Source of the DNA: JADJYF01 sp050186725
Lineage (GTDB): Bacteria > Pseudomonadota > Gammaproteobacteria > Ga0077536
NCBI GenBank assembly: GCA_050186725.1
Contig: JBFWYG010000015.1
Location: 1 to 64,000 of the forward strand
Direction of reading: 5' to 3'
Length of the DNA stretch: 64,000 nt
Shown in pieces: positions 19,290 to 29,000 of the stretch. The translations under genes and the position numbers were made by a program. The notes under the pieces were generated by a model, which was not told the DNA's origin, did no database searches, and worked only from the letters and a program-made list of their open reading frames with translations. How positions within the stretch are numbered: the first letter of the stretch is position 1; each line of letters opens with the position of its first letter.

Positions 19290-21395
19290 ATGGGAGACGT
19301 AGTCAGCTACAGCCGTGAAGGCGACATCGCCTACATCACGGTCGACAGCCCGCCGGTCAACGCCCTGTCGCACCCGGTGCGCGCCGGTCTGCAGGCATCG
19401 TTGCGCAAGTTCGTGGCCGATGCGGACGCCAAGGCCGCCGTGCTGCTCTGCGCCGGCCGCACCTTCATCGCCGGCGCCGACATCGCGGAATTCGACAAGC
19501 CGCGCCAGGACCCCTGGCTGCCGGAAGTGATCGAGGAGATGGAAGCGTCGCCGAAGATCATCGTCGCCGCGATCCACGGCACCGCCCTCGGCGGCGGCCT
19601 CGAGACCGCGATGGGCTGCCATTACCGCGTCGCCGTGCCGTCCGCCAAGCTCGGCCTGCCGGAAGTGACGCTCGGCCTGCTGCCGGGCGCGACCGGCACC
19701 CAGCGCCTGCCGCGCCTGATCGGCGCCAAGGCCGCGCTGGACGCGATGGTGTCCGGCAAGCCGATGTCCGCCAAGGCGGCGGCCGCCGCGGGCCTGGTCG
19801 ATCACCTGCTGGCCGACGAGAACCTGAAGGAAGGCGCCACGGCCTACGCGAAGAAGCTGGTCGCCGAAGGCGCGAAGCCGAAACGCGTGAGCGAGATGAG
19901 CGTCGACAAGACCGGCATCGACGCCGAGTTCTTCGCCAGCTACCGCAAGGACGTCGCACGTTCGCAGCGCGGGTTCTTCGCGCCCGAGCAGATCATCAAG
20001 TGCGTGGAAGCGGCGGTCTCGCTGCCCTACGCCGACGCGGTCAAGCGCGAGGGTGAACTCTTCATGGAGTGCATGACCTCGTCCCATTCCCGTGCCCAGC
20101 GGCATCTCTTCTTCGCCGAGCGCGCGACGGCCAAGGTGCCGGACGTGCCGGCCTCGACGCCGCTCCGCCCGATCAAGACCGTGGCCGTGCTCGGTGGCGG
20201 CACCATGGGCGGCGGCATCGCGATGAACTTCGCCAACGTCGGCATTCCGGTGGTGCTGAAGGAGATCAACCAGGCGGCGCTGGACCGCGGCCTCGGCATC
20301 ATCAAGAGCAACTACGAGAACACGCTCAAGAAGGGTCGCATGACCCAGGCCGAGTTCGACAAGTGCATGAGCCTCATCACCGGCACGGTGGACTATGCCG
20401 GCATCGGTGACTGCGATCTGATCGTCGAGGCCGTGTTCGAGAACATGGCGCTCAAGAAGGAGATCTTCGCCGAGCTCGACAAGGTCGCGAAGAAGGGCGC
20501 GATCCTGGCGTCCAATACCTCGACGCTGGACATCGACGAAATAGCGGCCGCGACCTCGCGCCCCGAGGACGTGATCGGCTGGCACTTCTTCGCGCCCGCC
20601 AACGTCATGACCCTGCTGGAAATCGTGCGTGGCGCCAAGACCGCCAAGGACGTCATCGCGACCTCCATGGCGATGGCCAAGACCATCCGCAAGCAGGCGG
20701 TGCTCGTGCGCGTGTGCTTCGGCTTCGTCGGCAACCGCATGTTCTTCCCCTACGTGCGCGAAGCGCAGCGCATGATCCTCGAAGGCAACGCGCCCGAGTA
20801 CATCGACAAGGTCGCTTACGACTGGGGCATGGCCATGGGCCCGAACGGCGTGTCCGATCTGTCCGGCCTCGACGTGCTCGACAAGGTCAACAACGAGTGG
20901 AAGCAGAAGCCGAACGACCCGGCCTACTGCCGCATGGTCGCCAAGCTGACCGAGATGGGCCGCCTGGGCCAGAAGACCAACGCCGGCATCTTCAAGTATG
21001 TCGACCGCAAGCCGGTCCCGGATGCGGAAGTGGCGGCGATTGCCAAGGCCGAGGCCGAGCGTCTCGGCGTGCCGCAGCTGACCGCCTCGCCTCCGGAAGT
21101 CATCGAGCGCCTCTTGTTCTCGATGATCAACGAAGGCGCGCTGATCCTGGCGGAGGGCATCGCCTCGCGGCCGAGCGACATCGACGTCGTGTTCGTGCAT
21201 GGCTATGGCATGCCGCGCTACCGGGGTGGCCCCATGCAGTACGCCGACGAGGTCGGCTTGAAGAACGTCGTCGCCGCGATGGACAAGTACCGCGCGCGCT
21301 ACGGCGACCTGTACTGGACGCCGGCGCCGCTGCTGAAGGAACTGGCCGACAAGGGCCAGACCTTCGCGCAGTGGGCGGCGGGCCGCGAGGGCTGA
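19290..21395 (+). CDS. bifunctional enoyl-CoA hydratase / 3-hydroxyacyl-CoA dehydrogenase
   Basis: A 701-residue two-enzyme protein of beta-oxidation. Residues 1 to about 190 form a crotonase domain: GRTFIAGADIAEF (oxyanion loop), AIHGTALGGGLETAMGCHYR and GLPEVTLGLLPGATGTQRLPR with the catalytic glutamates. Residues from about 292 form the NAD-binding domain (TVAVLGGGTMGGGIAMNFA), with the catalytic His in WHFFAPANVMTLLEIV and two C-terminal HAD domains. Length and order match FadJ and peroxisomal-type multifunctional enzymes rather than standalone HAD. There is no adjacent thiolase gene. A good AGAGAGGA ribosome site precedes the ATG. The AcuI-like reductase just upstream suggests handling of short-chain acyl-CoAs, which is an inference. 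Confidence 0.93.
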   Translation: MGDVVSYSREGDIAYITVDSPPVNALSHPVRAGLQASLRKFVADADAKAAVLLCAGRTFIAGADIAEFDKPRQDPWLPEVIEEMEASPKIIVAAIHGTALGGGLETAMGCHYRVAVPSAKLGLPEVTLGLLPGATGTQRLPRLIGAKAALDAMVSGKPMSAKAAAAAGLVDHLLADENLKEGATAYAKKLVAEGAKPKRVSEMSVDKTGIDAEFFASYRKDVARSQRGFFAPEQIIKCVEAAVSLPYADAVKREGELFMECMTSSHSRAQRHLFFAERATAKVPDVPASTPLRPIKTVAVLGGGTMGGGIAMNFANVGIPVVLKEINQAALDRGLGIIKSNYENTLKKGRMTQAEFDKCMSLITGTVDYAGIGDCDLIVEAVFENMALKKEIFAELDKVAKKGAILASNTSTLDIDEIAAATSRPEDVIGWHFFAPANVMTLLEIVRGAKTAKDVIATSMAMAKTIRKQAVLVRVCFGFVGNRMFFPYVREAQRMILEGNAPEYIDKVAYDWGMAMGPNGVSDLSGLDVLDKVNNEWKQKPNDPAYCRMVAKLTEMGRLGQKTNAGIFKYVDRKPVPDAEVAAIAKAEAERLGVPQLTASPPEVIERLLFSMINEGALILAEGIASRPSDIDVVFVHGYGMPRYRGGPMQYADEVGLKNVVAAMDKYRARYGDLYWTPAPLLKELADKGQTFAQWAAGREG

Positions 21396-21474
21396 GGCCC
21401 TCAGGCACGGCGCGGCGGTCCACCCCGCCGCGCCGGCTTCCCGTCGCGGGATCTCCGCTACGAGGAGGGCGAGG

Positions 21475-22032
21475 ATGAACAGCGAAACGTCCCGACTGGC
21501 CGCGGAGGGCGGCCTCCAGGTGTTTTCCACGGCGCTGGGGCACTGTGGTATCGCCTGGGGCGCGCATGGCGTCCTCGGGCTGCAGTTGCCCGAAGGCGAC
21601 GAATCCGCCACCCGTCGCCGCCTCGCGCGACGCTTTCCGACTCTGCAAGATGCCGCGCCGAGCGCGGCGGCCGCAGCCGCCATGCAAGGCGTCATCGAAC
21701 TCCTGACCGGCGGCGATCCCGATCTCTCGCACATCGATCTCGATTTCAGCCAGGTGCCCGACTTCCACCGCCGCGTGTACGCACTTGCGCGCGCCATTCC
21801 ACGTGGTGCTACCCGCACCTATGGGGAACTTGCCCGAGAACTCGGCGACCTCGCGCTGGCGCGCGCGGTCGGCCAGGCGCTCGGCGCCAATCCGTTCCCG
21901 CCGATAGTCCCCTGCCATCGCATTCTCTCCGCCGACGGCAACGGCGGCTTCTCCGCCCACGGCGGCGTGGCGACCAAGCTGCGCATGCTGGCCATCGAGG
22001 AAGCCAAGGGGCTGCAGCTGTCGATGTTCTGA
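21475..22032 (+). CDS. ogt: methylated-DNA--protein-cysteine S-methyltransferase
   Basis: A 185-residue suicide repair protein that removes alkyl groups from O6-alkylguanine. The active-site motif is PCHRI (in the segment PIVPCHRILSADGNGGFS), with the acceptor cysteine at about residue 143. The helix-turn-helix segment RTYGELARELGDLALARAVGQALGANP precedes it. The N-terminal domain is short and the Ada regulatory domain is absent, so this is an Ogt-type enzyme. The start has GAGGAGGGCGAGG just upstream. It lies 79 bases after the hydroxyacyl-CoA dehydrogenase gene and is convergent with the MFS gene. Confidence 0.92.
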   Translation: MNSETSRLAAEGGLQVFSTALGHCGIAWGAHGVLGLQLPEGDESATRRRLARRFPTLQDAAPSAAAAAAMQGVIELLTGGDPDLSHIDLDFSQVPDFHRRVYALARAIPRGATRTYGELARELGDLALARAVGQALGANPFPPIVPCHRILSADGNGGFSAHGGVATKLRMLAIEEAKGLQLSMF

Positions 22033-22045
22033 GCGGGTGACGGGC

Positions 22046-23353
22046 TCAGGCGGCGATCACCGCGTCCTCGGCATCGATACCGCGCTCCGGCCGAATCCCG
22101 GCCCAGCACAGCGCGCCCAGCAGGCTCAACGCGCCCATCACGTACAGCGATACCTGCCAGCCATGTCTTTCGGCGAGCCAGGGCATGAGCGTGGGTGACA
22201 GCGCGCCGCCGAGGTTGCCGCCCATGTTCATGACACCGGCGGTGATGCCCGCGTAGCGATGGGAGAGATCGATGGTGGTCGCCCAGAAGGCGGCGACCGA
22301 CAGCACCAGGGTGCCGGTGCTGGCCGCGAGCAGCACCACCGCGAGCGTGGCGCTGGGAGTGGTCGCGCCGGCCGTGACCAGCACGCCGGTCACCAGCATG
22401 CAGGCGCCGCCGAGGCCGCTGCGGCCCAGGCGCTTGCCGCGCCGGGCGACCAGCGCGTCGCTCAGCCAGCCGCCCAGCGGTCCGGCGAGCGCCATGGTGA
22501 GGAACGGTGCCATGGTGTAGATGCCGCCGGCCTCGAGCGAGAAGCCGCGCTCGTTCACCAGGTACAGATAGAACCAGGCGAGGTAGAAGTAGACGTTGTA
22601 GCCGAGTACCGCGTAGGCGCCGCTCAGGCACCACAGGTCACGGCTCGCGAAAATGCGGCGCCAGGGTACGGCGCCGCGCGACTGCGTCGGCGCGGGAGTC
22701 GAGCCCAGGCCGATCAGCGCGCGCTCTTGTGCGTTGACGCGCGGATGCTCGGCCGGGGTGTCGGCGCTCAGCCAGTACCACAACAGCGCGACCACGAGAC
22801 CCGCCGCGCCGGCGAGATGAAAGGCTTCGCGCCAGCCCCAGTGGGTCATGATCCAGACGATGAGCGGCGGCGTGAGCGCGCCGCCGATGGACGTGCCGGC
22901 GAGCGTGAGGCCGGCGGCCAGCGCGCGCTCGCGCGGCGCCGACCAGTTCGCGACCATGCGATTGCCGTTGGCCGGCGCCGCGGCCTCGCCGAGCCCGATC
23001 AGCGCGCGTACCACGACGAACGACCCCACCACGCCGAGCCACGGTACCAGGAAGGACTCGCCCGCGAGCGCCGTCAAGGCGGTGAACACCGACCACCACA
23101 CGATGGCCCAGGTCATCACGCGCCGCGGGCCGTAGCGGTCGCCCAGCCAGCCGCCCGGCACCTGCGCGAGCGCGTAGGCCATGACGAAGGCACTGAAGAT
23201 CACGCCGAACTCGACCTTGCTGAGGCCGTACTCCGGCATGATGTACTTGGCCGCGATGGAGATGTTCACGCGGTCGAAGAACATCAGCACGTAGACCACG
23301 AAGATCAGCGCGATGATGCGCCAACGGATGCGTGTCGGCGCTTCGCGCGACAT
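22046..23353 (-). CDS. MFS transporter, anion:cation symporter type
   Basis: A 435-residue protein with about twelve hydrophobic segments. The motif between TM2 and TM3 (AYALAQVPGGWLGDRYGPRRVM) and the first helix (IALIFVVYVLMFFDRVNISIAAKYI) are characteristic of the ACS family of the major facilitator superfamily, which carries organic acids such as hexuronates and glucarate. The substrate here cannot be read from the sequence. The start ATG at 23353 is preferred over the longer open frame, since it begins right before a typical ACS N-terminus (MSREAPTRIRWRIIAL). It is convergent with the alkyltransferase gene, and its upstream region runs into the repeat array. Confidence 0.88.
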   Translation of the reverse strand: MSREAPTRIRWRIIALIFVVYVLMFFDRVNISIAAKYIMPEYGLSKVEFGVIFSAFVMAYALAQVPGGWLGDRYGPRRVMTWAIVWWSVFTALTALAGESFLVPWLGVVGSFVVVRALIGLGEAAAPANGNRMVANWSAPRERALAAGLTLAGTSIGGALTPPLIVWIMTHWGWREAFHLAGAAGLVVALLWYWLSADTPAEHPRVNAQERALIGLGSTPAPTQSRGAVPWRRIFASRDLWCLSGAYAVLGYNVYFYLAWFYLYLVNERGFSLEAGGIYTMAPFLTMALAGPLGGWLSDALVARRGKRLGRSGLGGACMLVTGVLVTAGATTPSATLAVVLLAASTGTLVLSVAAFWATTIDLSHRYAGITAGVMNMGGNLGGALSPTLMPWLAERHGWQVSLYVMGALSLLGALCWAGIRPERGIDAEDAVIAA

Positions 23354-24224
23354 CGGCTGCCCCCCCAGGACGTCGCGTCGAGTGTAGCAGCAGCGGAGAT
23401 CGCGGCACCCAAGCCTCGCGCGTGCTCCAGGCATGCGCGCCTTGGCAAAGGCCGCCACATGCAGACCGCCTCTCACAGGCCGTCATTCCTGCGCACGCAG
23501 GAATCCATGGGCTTCGCCATTCGCAATTGGCCCCCTGCTTTCGCAGGGGTGACGGGGTAGTGGGTGACGGAGTAGTGGGTGATGGCGAAGGCGGTGACGT
23601 GCCCATCGTCCCATCTGATCCGTCATTCCTGCGCACGCAGGAATCCATGGGCTTCGCCATTCGCAGATGGACCCCTGCTTTCGCAGGGGTGACGGGGTAG
23701 TGGGTGATGGCGAAGGCCGTGACGTACCCATCGTCCCATCTGATCCGTCATTCCTGCGCAAGCAGGAATCCATTGGCTCCGCCGACCGCCGATGGACCCC
23801 TGCTTCCGCAGGGGTGACGGAGTAGTGGGTGATGGCGAAGGCGGTGACGTGCCCATCGTCCCATCCGATCCGACATTCCTGCGCAAGCAGGAATCCATGG
23901 GCTTCGCCGACCGCCGATGGACCCCTGCTTTCGCAGGGGTGACGGGGTAGTGGGTGACGGCGAAGGCGGTGACGTGCCCATCGTCCATCTGATCCGTCAT
24001 TCCTGCGCGAGCAGGAATCCATGGGCTTCGCCGACCGCCGATGGACCCCTGCTTCCGCAGGGGTGACGGAGTAGTGGGTGATGGCGAAGGCCGTGACGCC
24101 TACCATCCCATCCGCTCCGTCATGCCTGCACAAGCAGGCATCCATCGGCTTCGCCGACCACCGGTGGATCCCTGCTTTCCCTGGGGGTCACCGGGTTGCG
24201 AGGGCAGCACGCCATCGTTGAGTG
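23354..24224. repeat. 871-base intergenic region with six-unit dRS3-like repeat array
   Basis: No gene is present. After about 130 bases upstream of the MFS gene, six tandem units begin at about 23482, 23622, 23747, 23872, 23996 and 24119 (period 140, 125, 125, 124, 123). Each has a part of about 72 bases bounded by GTCA and TGAC that holds two hairpins (ATTCCTGCGC.aCGCAGGAAT and CCCCTGCTTTCGCAGGGG). This is followed by a part of about 52 bases (tagtgggtgatggcgaagg...cccatcgtcccatc). Unit 1 has an extra 15-base duplication and unit 6 is diverged. The first hairpin resembles the ATTCC-N-GGAAT dispersed repeats known from Neisseria and other Proteobacteria. Long open frames through it encode repetitive PMDSCxRRNDG peptides and are artefacts. 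Confidence 0.9.
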
Positions 24225-24773
24225 CTACGCGCAGAAGCGCGCGAAGCCATCCACGAAGTCGCGCAGCTGCCCGCGCAGCGCCTCGTCGGTGATGCTGCCG
24301 TCCGGGCCGATGAGCTGGTGGGCGCGGGATACCAGCAGCCGTCCTGCGGTCCATTGGCGTACACCGAGAAAGCGCAGCACCGGCAGCCATGCGTTCTGTC
24401 CGAGCACTGTGCCGAAGCCGCTCGGCGAAGCGCCGAGCAGCGCGAGCGGCCGAGACCCGAAGGTGTTCGGCAGGTCTTCAGGCGGTCGGGTCAGCCAATC
24501 GATGCCATTCTTGAGCACGCCGGGCATGCCGGCGTTGTACTCGGGCGTGGCGAGGATCACGCCGTCGCTCGCCTGGATGCGCGCCTTGAGCGCGACCACC
24601 GCCGCGGGCAGGCCCTCGCGCGCTTCGAGATCGCCGTCGTAGAGCGGAATGCCGGCGAGCGTCGCCACCGATACTTCCACGCCCGCGGGCGCGAGCGCCG
24701 CCGCGGCGTGCAGCAGCGCGGTGTTGAACGAGCCTGTGCGCAGGCTGCCGGAGATGCCGAGCAGTTGCAGCAT
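24225..24773 (-). CDS. NADPH-dependent FMN reductase family protein
   Basis: A 182-residue flavodoxin-fold protein. It begins with LLGISGSLRTGSFNTALLHAA (phosphate-binding loop of the SsuE/YieF group) and has ATPEYNAGMPGVLKNGIDWLTR, the second family signature for flavin and substrate binding. These enzymes reduce quinones, azo compounds or chromate, or supply FMNH2. The exact substrate is unknown. The stop lies just beyond the repeat array. The start ATG is five bases after the stop of the isochorismatase gene, so both are in one operon. Confidence 0.88.
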   Translation of the reverse strand: MLQLLGISGSLRTGSFNTALLHAAAALAPAGVEVSVATLAGIPLYDGDLEAREGLPAAVVALKARIQASDGVILATPEYNAGMPGVLKNGIDWLTRPPEDLPNTFGSRPLALLGASPSGFGTVLGQNAWLPVLRFLGVRQWTAGRLLVSRAHQLIGPDGSITDEALRGQLRDFVDGFARFCA

Positions 24774-24778
24774 GGGGC

Positions 24779-25408
24779 TCACCCGCGCGTCGCGACCAGC
24801 GCATCGTAGCTGGTCATGAGATTGCGGTAGTCGGGGATGTGGTTCGACAGCAGGGTCGCGAGCCCCTGCACGTCGTTGCGCCAGTCGCGATGCAGTTCGC
24901 AGGCGATGCCGAACCAGTTCATGAGCTGCGCGCCGGCACGGGACATGCGGTCCCATGCGGCCTGGCGGGTGATGGCGTCGAAGGTGCCGGAGGCATCGGT
25001 CACCACGAACACCTCGTAGCCTTGCTCCAGCGCCGACAGCGCCGGAAAGGCCACGCACACTTCGGTCACCACGCCGGCGATGATGAGCTGGCGCCTGCCG
25101 GTGGCCTCGACCGCGGCGACGAAGTCCTCGTTGTCCCAGGCGTTGATGTTGCCCGGGCGGGCGATGTAGGGCGCGGCCGGAAACTGCTGCTTCAGCTCAG
25201 GCATCAGCGGGCCGTTGGGACCGCTCTCGAAGCTGGTGGTGAGTATGGTCGGCAGCTCGAAATAGCTCGCCAGGTCGGCCAGCGCCAGCACGTTGTTGCG
25301 AAACTTGTCCGGTTCGATGTCGCGCACCAGGGACAGGAGGCCGGCCTGGTGATCGACCAAGAGGACGGCGGCCTGTGCCTTGTCGAGTCGGCGGTAAGTC
25401 TGGGTCAT
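24779..25408 (-). CDS. isochorismatase-family (YcaC-like) hydrolase
   Basis: A 209-residue cysteine hydrolase. The catalytic triad is visible: Asp in VLLVDHQAGL (about residue 19), Lys in the middle region, and Cys in IIAGVVTEVCVAFPALSALEQGY (about 119). DASGTFDAITRQAAWDRM follows. This pattern matches the YcaC-like subgroup, which hydrolyses amides or is of unknown substrate, rather than a true isochorismatase. It is the first gene of a two-gene operon with the flavin reductase and is divergent from the CMD gene, with 225 bases between starts. Confidence 0.85.
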   Translation of the reverse strand: MTQTYRRLDKAQAAVLLVDHQAGLLSLVRDIEPDKFRNNVLALADLASYFELPTILTTSFESGPNGPLMPELKQQFPAAPYIARPGNINAWDNEDFVAAVEATGRRQLIIAGVVTEVCVAFPALSALEQGYEVFVVTDASGTFDAITRQAAWDRMSRAGAQLMNWFGIACELHRDWRNDVQGLATLLSNHIPDYRNLMTSYDALVATRG

Positions 25409-25633
25409 GTCGAAGTTCCTTGCGTTGCGGCGTCGCGGACAGACGCCAAGGATCAAAAGATAGAAGCGCGGCGCCCAGGGCGAAAGCAGGGGTGTCACCG
25501 TTCCCTGGTGCGAACGACGGTTCGCGGCAAGACCGCGAGCCCCGCGCCCCACGCCAGGGTCTTGTGCTCGATCAAGGTGGCCCGTGTCCCACGCGTCACA
25601 CTGCGACTCGGTCAGCAGTGAGGCGGGTGCGCC

Positions 25634-25987
25634 ATGGGCAAGTCCTACGTACAGATTACCGGTGATATCAACAAGGGCATCATGAAGCTGCGCGAGGCCC
25701 AGCCCGACGCGATGGCCGGCTTCGCGGCATTGGCCAAGGGCGCGATGCAGGGCGGCGCGCTGAGCGAGACGCACAAGGAATTGATCGCACTCGCCATCGG
25801 CGTGGCCGGGCATTGCGACGGCTGCATCGGCTTCCACGCCAAGGCGCTGGCGCGGCTCAAGGCATCACGCGCCGAGCTGATGGAAACCCTCGCGGTCGCG
25901 GTCTACATGGGCGGTGGACCGTCCTTGATGTACGCCACCGACGCGATCGCGGCCTTCGAGGAATTCGGCGGCGAGGCCGCCGCCTGA
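25634..25987 (+). CDS. carboxymuconolactone decarboxylase-family (AhpD-like) protein
   Basis: A 117-residue all-helical protein with the CxxCxxxH motif GHCDGCIGFHAKAL (about residues 54-67) after a conserved Glu-containing helix (ETHKELIALAIGVA). This places it with AhpD-like peroxidases or decarboxylase-like proteins, where the two cysteines do thiol-based redox chemistry. The canonical decarboxylase substrate is not implied. It has its own transcription direction, divergent from the isochorismatase operon, and ends 13 bases from the convergent giant membrane-protein gene. Confidence 0.87.
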   Translation: MGKSYVQITGDINKGIMKLREAQPDAMAGFAALAKGAMQGGALSETHKELIALAIGVAGHCDGCIGFHAKALARLKASRAELMETLAVAVYMGGGPSLMYATDAIAAFEEFGGEAAA

Positions 25988-26000
25988 GCGCGCGGCGCGG

Positions 26001-29000
26001 CTACTTCTCCGCGCTCTCGCCGCCGCGCGCCAGCGCCCACAGCTGGCGCAAGGTGGTGCCGAGAGTGACCACGCCGCCGAGCGCGCCCAGCACCCACTGC
26101 AGGCGGTCGCCGCCGCTCTGGAACAGCAACAGCCCGAACAGGCCCAGCACCATCAGCACCGGCCAGCGCATGCTGAGCCAGGTGCTGTCCTGGTAGCTCG
26201 TGCGGAACTGGTCCAGTTCGCGCGAGATCTCGACGTTCTCCAGGTACCACTGCAGACCGCGACTGGCGAGGCGCACGCGCGGTTCGCGCACCACCAGGCC
26301 ACGATGCTCGAGACTGTTCAGCACGTCGTGCTGATCCGGATTGATCAGTTCGCGGCGCACGAGTTGCAGCATGAGCGCCTGCTCGCGCAAGGTCGAGGCC
26401 TGCCATTTGCGCGCATAGAGGCTCTCGGCGTGACGGAACACCACGGCGCGCTGCTGCACCTCGCGCCGCGCCGCGGCGCACTCGCGCTTGATCTCGCCGG
26501 CCACGGCGTGCAGTTCGGGGAAGGTCGCGAGTTCCACGTCCACCGGGTCGACCATCCCCGCGCCCCCGCGCCAGCGGTTCGGCGCGCCGAGCGCGGTGAA
26601 GCTCTCCAGCAGCGCCAGCCACGCGGCCGGCGCCTCGGGATCGCGCGCCAGGTGCCCCATGCCGCGCGCCACCGCGTCGGCGCTGACGAAGCCGGGCATG
26701 ACATCGCTGACCAAGACCGGCGCGCCGCCCGCCGCGAGCAGCGCGGCGAGCGCGGCGCGACACTGCGCGGCGCGCGCCGGGTCTTCCTCGCGCAGCGCGA
26801 GCTCCAGGCCCAGCACCACCAGGCCGCGGCCGGCCGGCCACGTGGCGGGTACCGCGTGCCACGCGACGACGTCGTGGGTCTTGCGCCAGTGCTGCACGTC
26901 GCGCGGACCCGCTGCGTAGCCCACCAGCAGGGTCGGTGAGTGCAGCGCCGTCAGATCCGGCTGTTCGCCGGCCGCGCCGCCGAGAGTCGGCCAGCCGGGC
27001 AGGAAGCGAAACCGTGCCGCCCCTTGCAGACCGAACAGGCGTCGCGACACGAGCCACGCGACCAGGCCGAGCAGCGCCGCGAGCCATGCCACGATGGCGA
27101 TGCCGGCGGATACCGGCAGGTGCAGGGCGAGGCGCGGACGCGGCAGTGCCGCGCCACTCAGGGCGGGCGCGCCACGCAGCGGCCTGAGCAGCGCGTTTTC
27201 GTCGGAATACGGTGCGAGCCAGTCGCCCAGCGCGCGGCCCACGAGATAGGTGAACGAGCGGGTCGGATGATGATCACAGGCCGGCGCGTCGGCCGCGCCC
27301 GTACAGGCCTGCACCGGCTCGGGCAGATCGTGGGCCAGTGGCAGGCCGCACTCACCGCCGTCGTCCGCGCGCAGATCGGCGCGCAGTCCGCGGCAGTATT
27401 CGCGGGTCGCGCTGCGCCGGTCGCGCTCTTGATCGGTCGCCCACGCCTGGGCGAAATCCGCGTGGCGCGCCAGGTAATAGCCGAGCGCGTCCTTGTAGAA
27501 ACCGAACACCGGCAGGCCGGCCACGGCGATGAACAGGCTCAGGCCGGCGAGGGCGTGCACCGCGCGAAAGCGCGGCTTCAGCGCCTCGGCCATGCGTCGG
27601 CTGCCGGACAGCCACAGCAGCAGCCCGGCGATCAGCAGCGCGAGCACCGCCAGCGGCAGGCTGTCCTGCCACGCACCCCACACCAGGGCCACCAGCGGGA
27701 TGAAGACCATCAGGCTGCGCCGCATGGTCTGCTCGGCCCACAGGAGCGACAGGTAGGCGAACAGCAGCGGCCCGATCAGCACCGGCTGCCCGACCAGCGC
27801 CCAGCCGTCCGTCGCTCCGAGGTTGGCGACCAGGGCCAGCGCATAGACTCCGCACAGCAGCGCTGTGATGGCGTGCTTGAGCGCGTTGTCCGGGTGCGGC
27901 CACCACGCATTGCTCACCGGGTAACCGAGTCGGTGCTGCAATTCCATGCCACCGAGCACCAGCAGCGCGATGGCCAGCACCGGCAGGAAGGCGATGGTCG
28001 CGGCCTCGAACTGCAGAGTGTCGAGCAGCTCGCTGTCGTGGTAGAGCACCAGGGACAAGGGCATGCCGTTCAGGGGCGTGACGAAACCGCGGATATGGCG
28101 GTCGCTGTAGCGGCTCGTGAAGTGGGCGTCCTGGTCATAGGTGGTGGCGGCCAGCAGCGTCTTGTCGTCGTCGGTCTCGGTGTAGAAATTCTCGATCAAC
28201 GCCGCTTCATCATTCGAATGGAACAGCACCTGGCCGGTCTGGTCGGCGATCACCGCGTAATGGAAGTTGGCCGGCAGCAAGGTCGCGGTCAGCGCGCGCA
28301 TGTCGGTCATGAGCACCGCGACGCGTGGTCGGCAGCGGCGCGCGACCGGCGGCGCGTCGTCGCCCACCGGGTAGGGCCGCGCGATGACGGTGGTCTTGCG
28401 GCCCTGCGCGCGCGACCAGATGCGCTCCAGCACCAGGCCGCGCGGCCCGGCCCACGCCGGGCGCCACACTTGTCCATCGCGCGCGCGCTTGAAGTAGTCG
28501 CGGCTGGCGAGGCTCAGGTGGCGCAGGCGCGTCAGGCGGTTGTTGGCCTGGTCGAACACCTGGTCGCCGTTGTCGTCGAGCAGCCAGGCCAGCGCGTACT
28601 CGTGCGAGAGCGCGCCGTCGGCTGCCGGCGACTCCGGCGGCGCGTCCGCCGAGGTATAGGCTGCGCCGGGCCGCACGCAGGCCAGGTCGACGCCATGCCG
28701 CGCCATCGCCAGCAGGTCGTCGCGATACACCTGCAGCGCGCGTTGCAGGCCGAGGATCTCGCCCAGGTCCGCCAGCTGCGCGGGCGTCGCCGCCGCGCCC
28801 AGCGCCGCGACGAGATCGGCGTGCAGACGCCGCTCATCGCCGAGGTAGGCGAAGGCGGCGAGATCCTGCGCGCGCAGTTCATGCGCGGCGCCGGCGAACC
28901 GCAGCGCCGGCAGCCGCGCGGCGAGCGTCCGGTAGAGTGCGGAGCGGGCCGCCAGTTCGCGCGCCTGCTCGCGCAGCGCGAGCAGGGTCGGTGGCAGGGA

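Noticed and set aside
23483..24145. Open frames of up to 220 codons through the repeat array on the minus strand
   Set aside because: They encode repetitive PMDSCxRRNDG-type peptides that follow the DNA repeat unit, have no ribosome site and exist in several frames; known artefact of this repeat type.
23482..24197. Possible CRISPR array
   Set aside because: Units are 123-140 bases, the parts between hairpins are nearly identical rather than unique spacers, and no cas genes are present.
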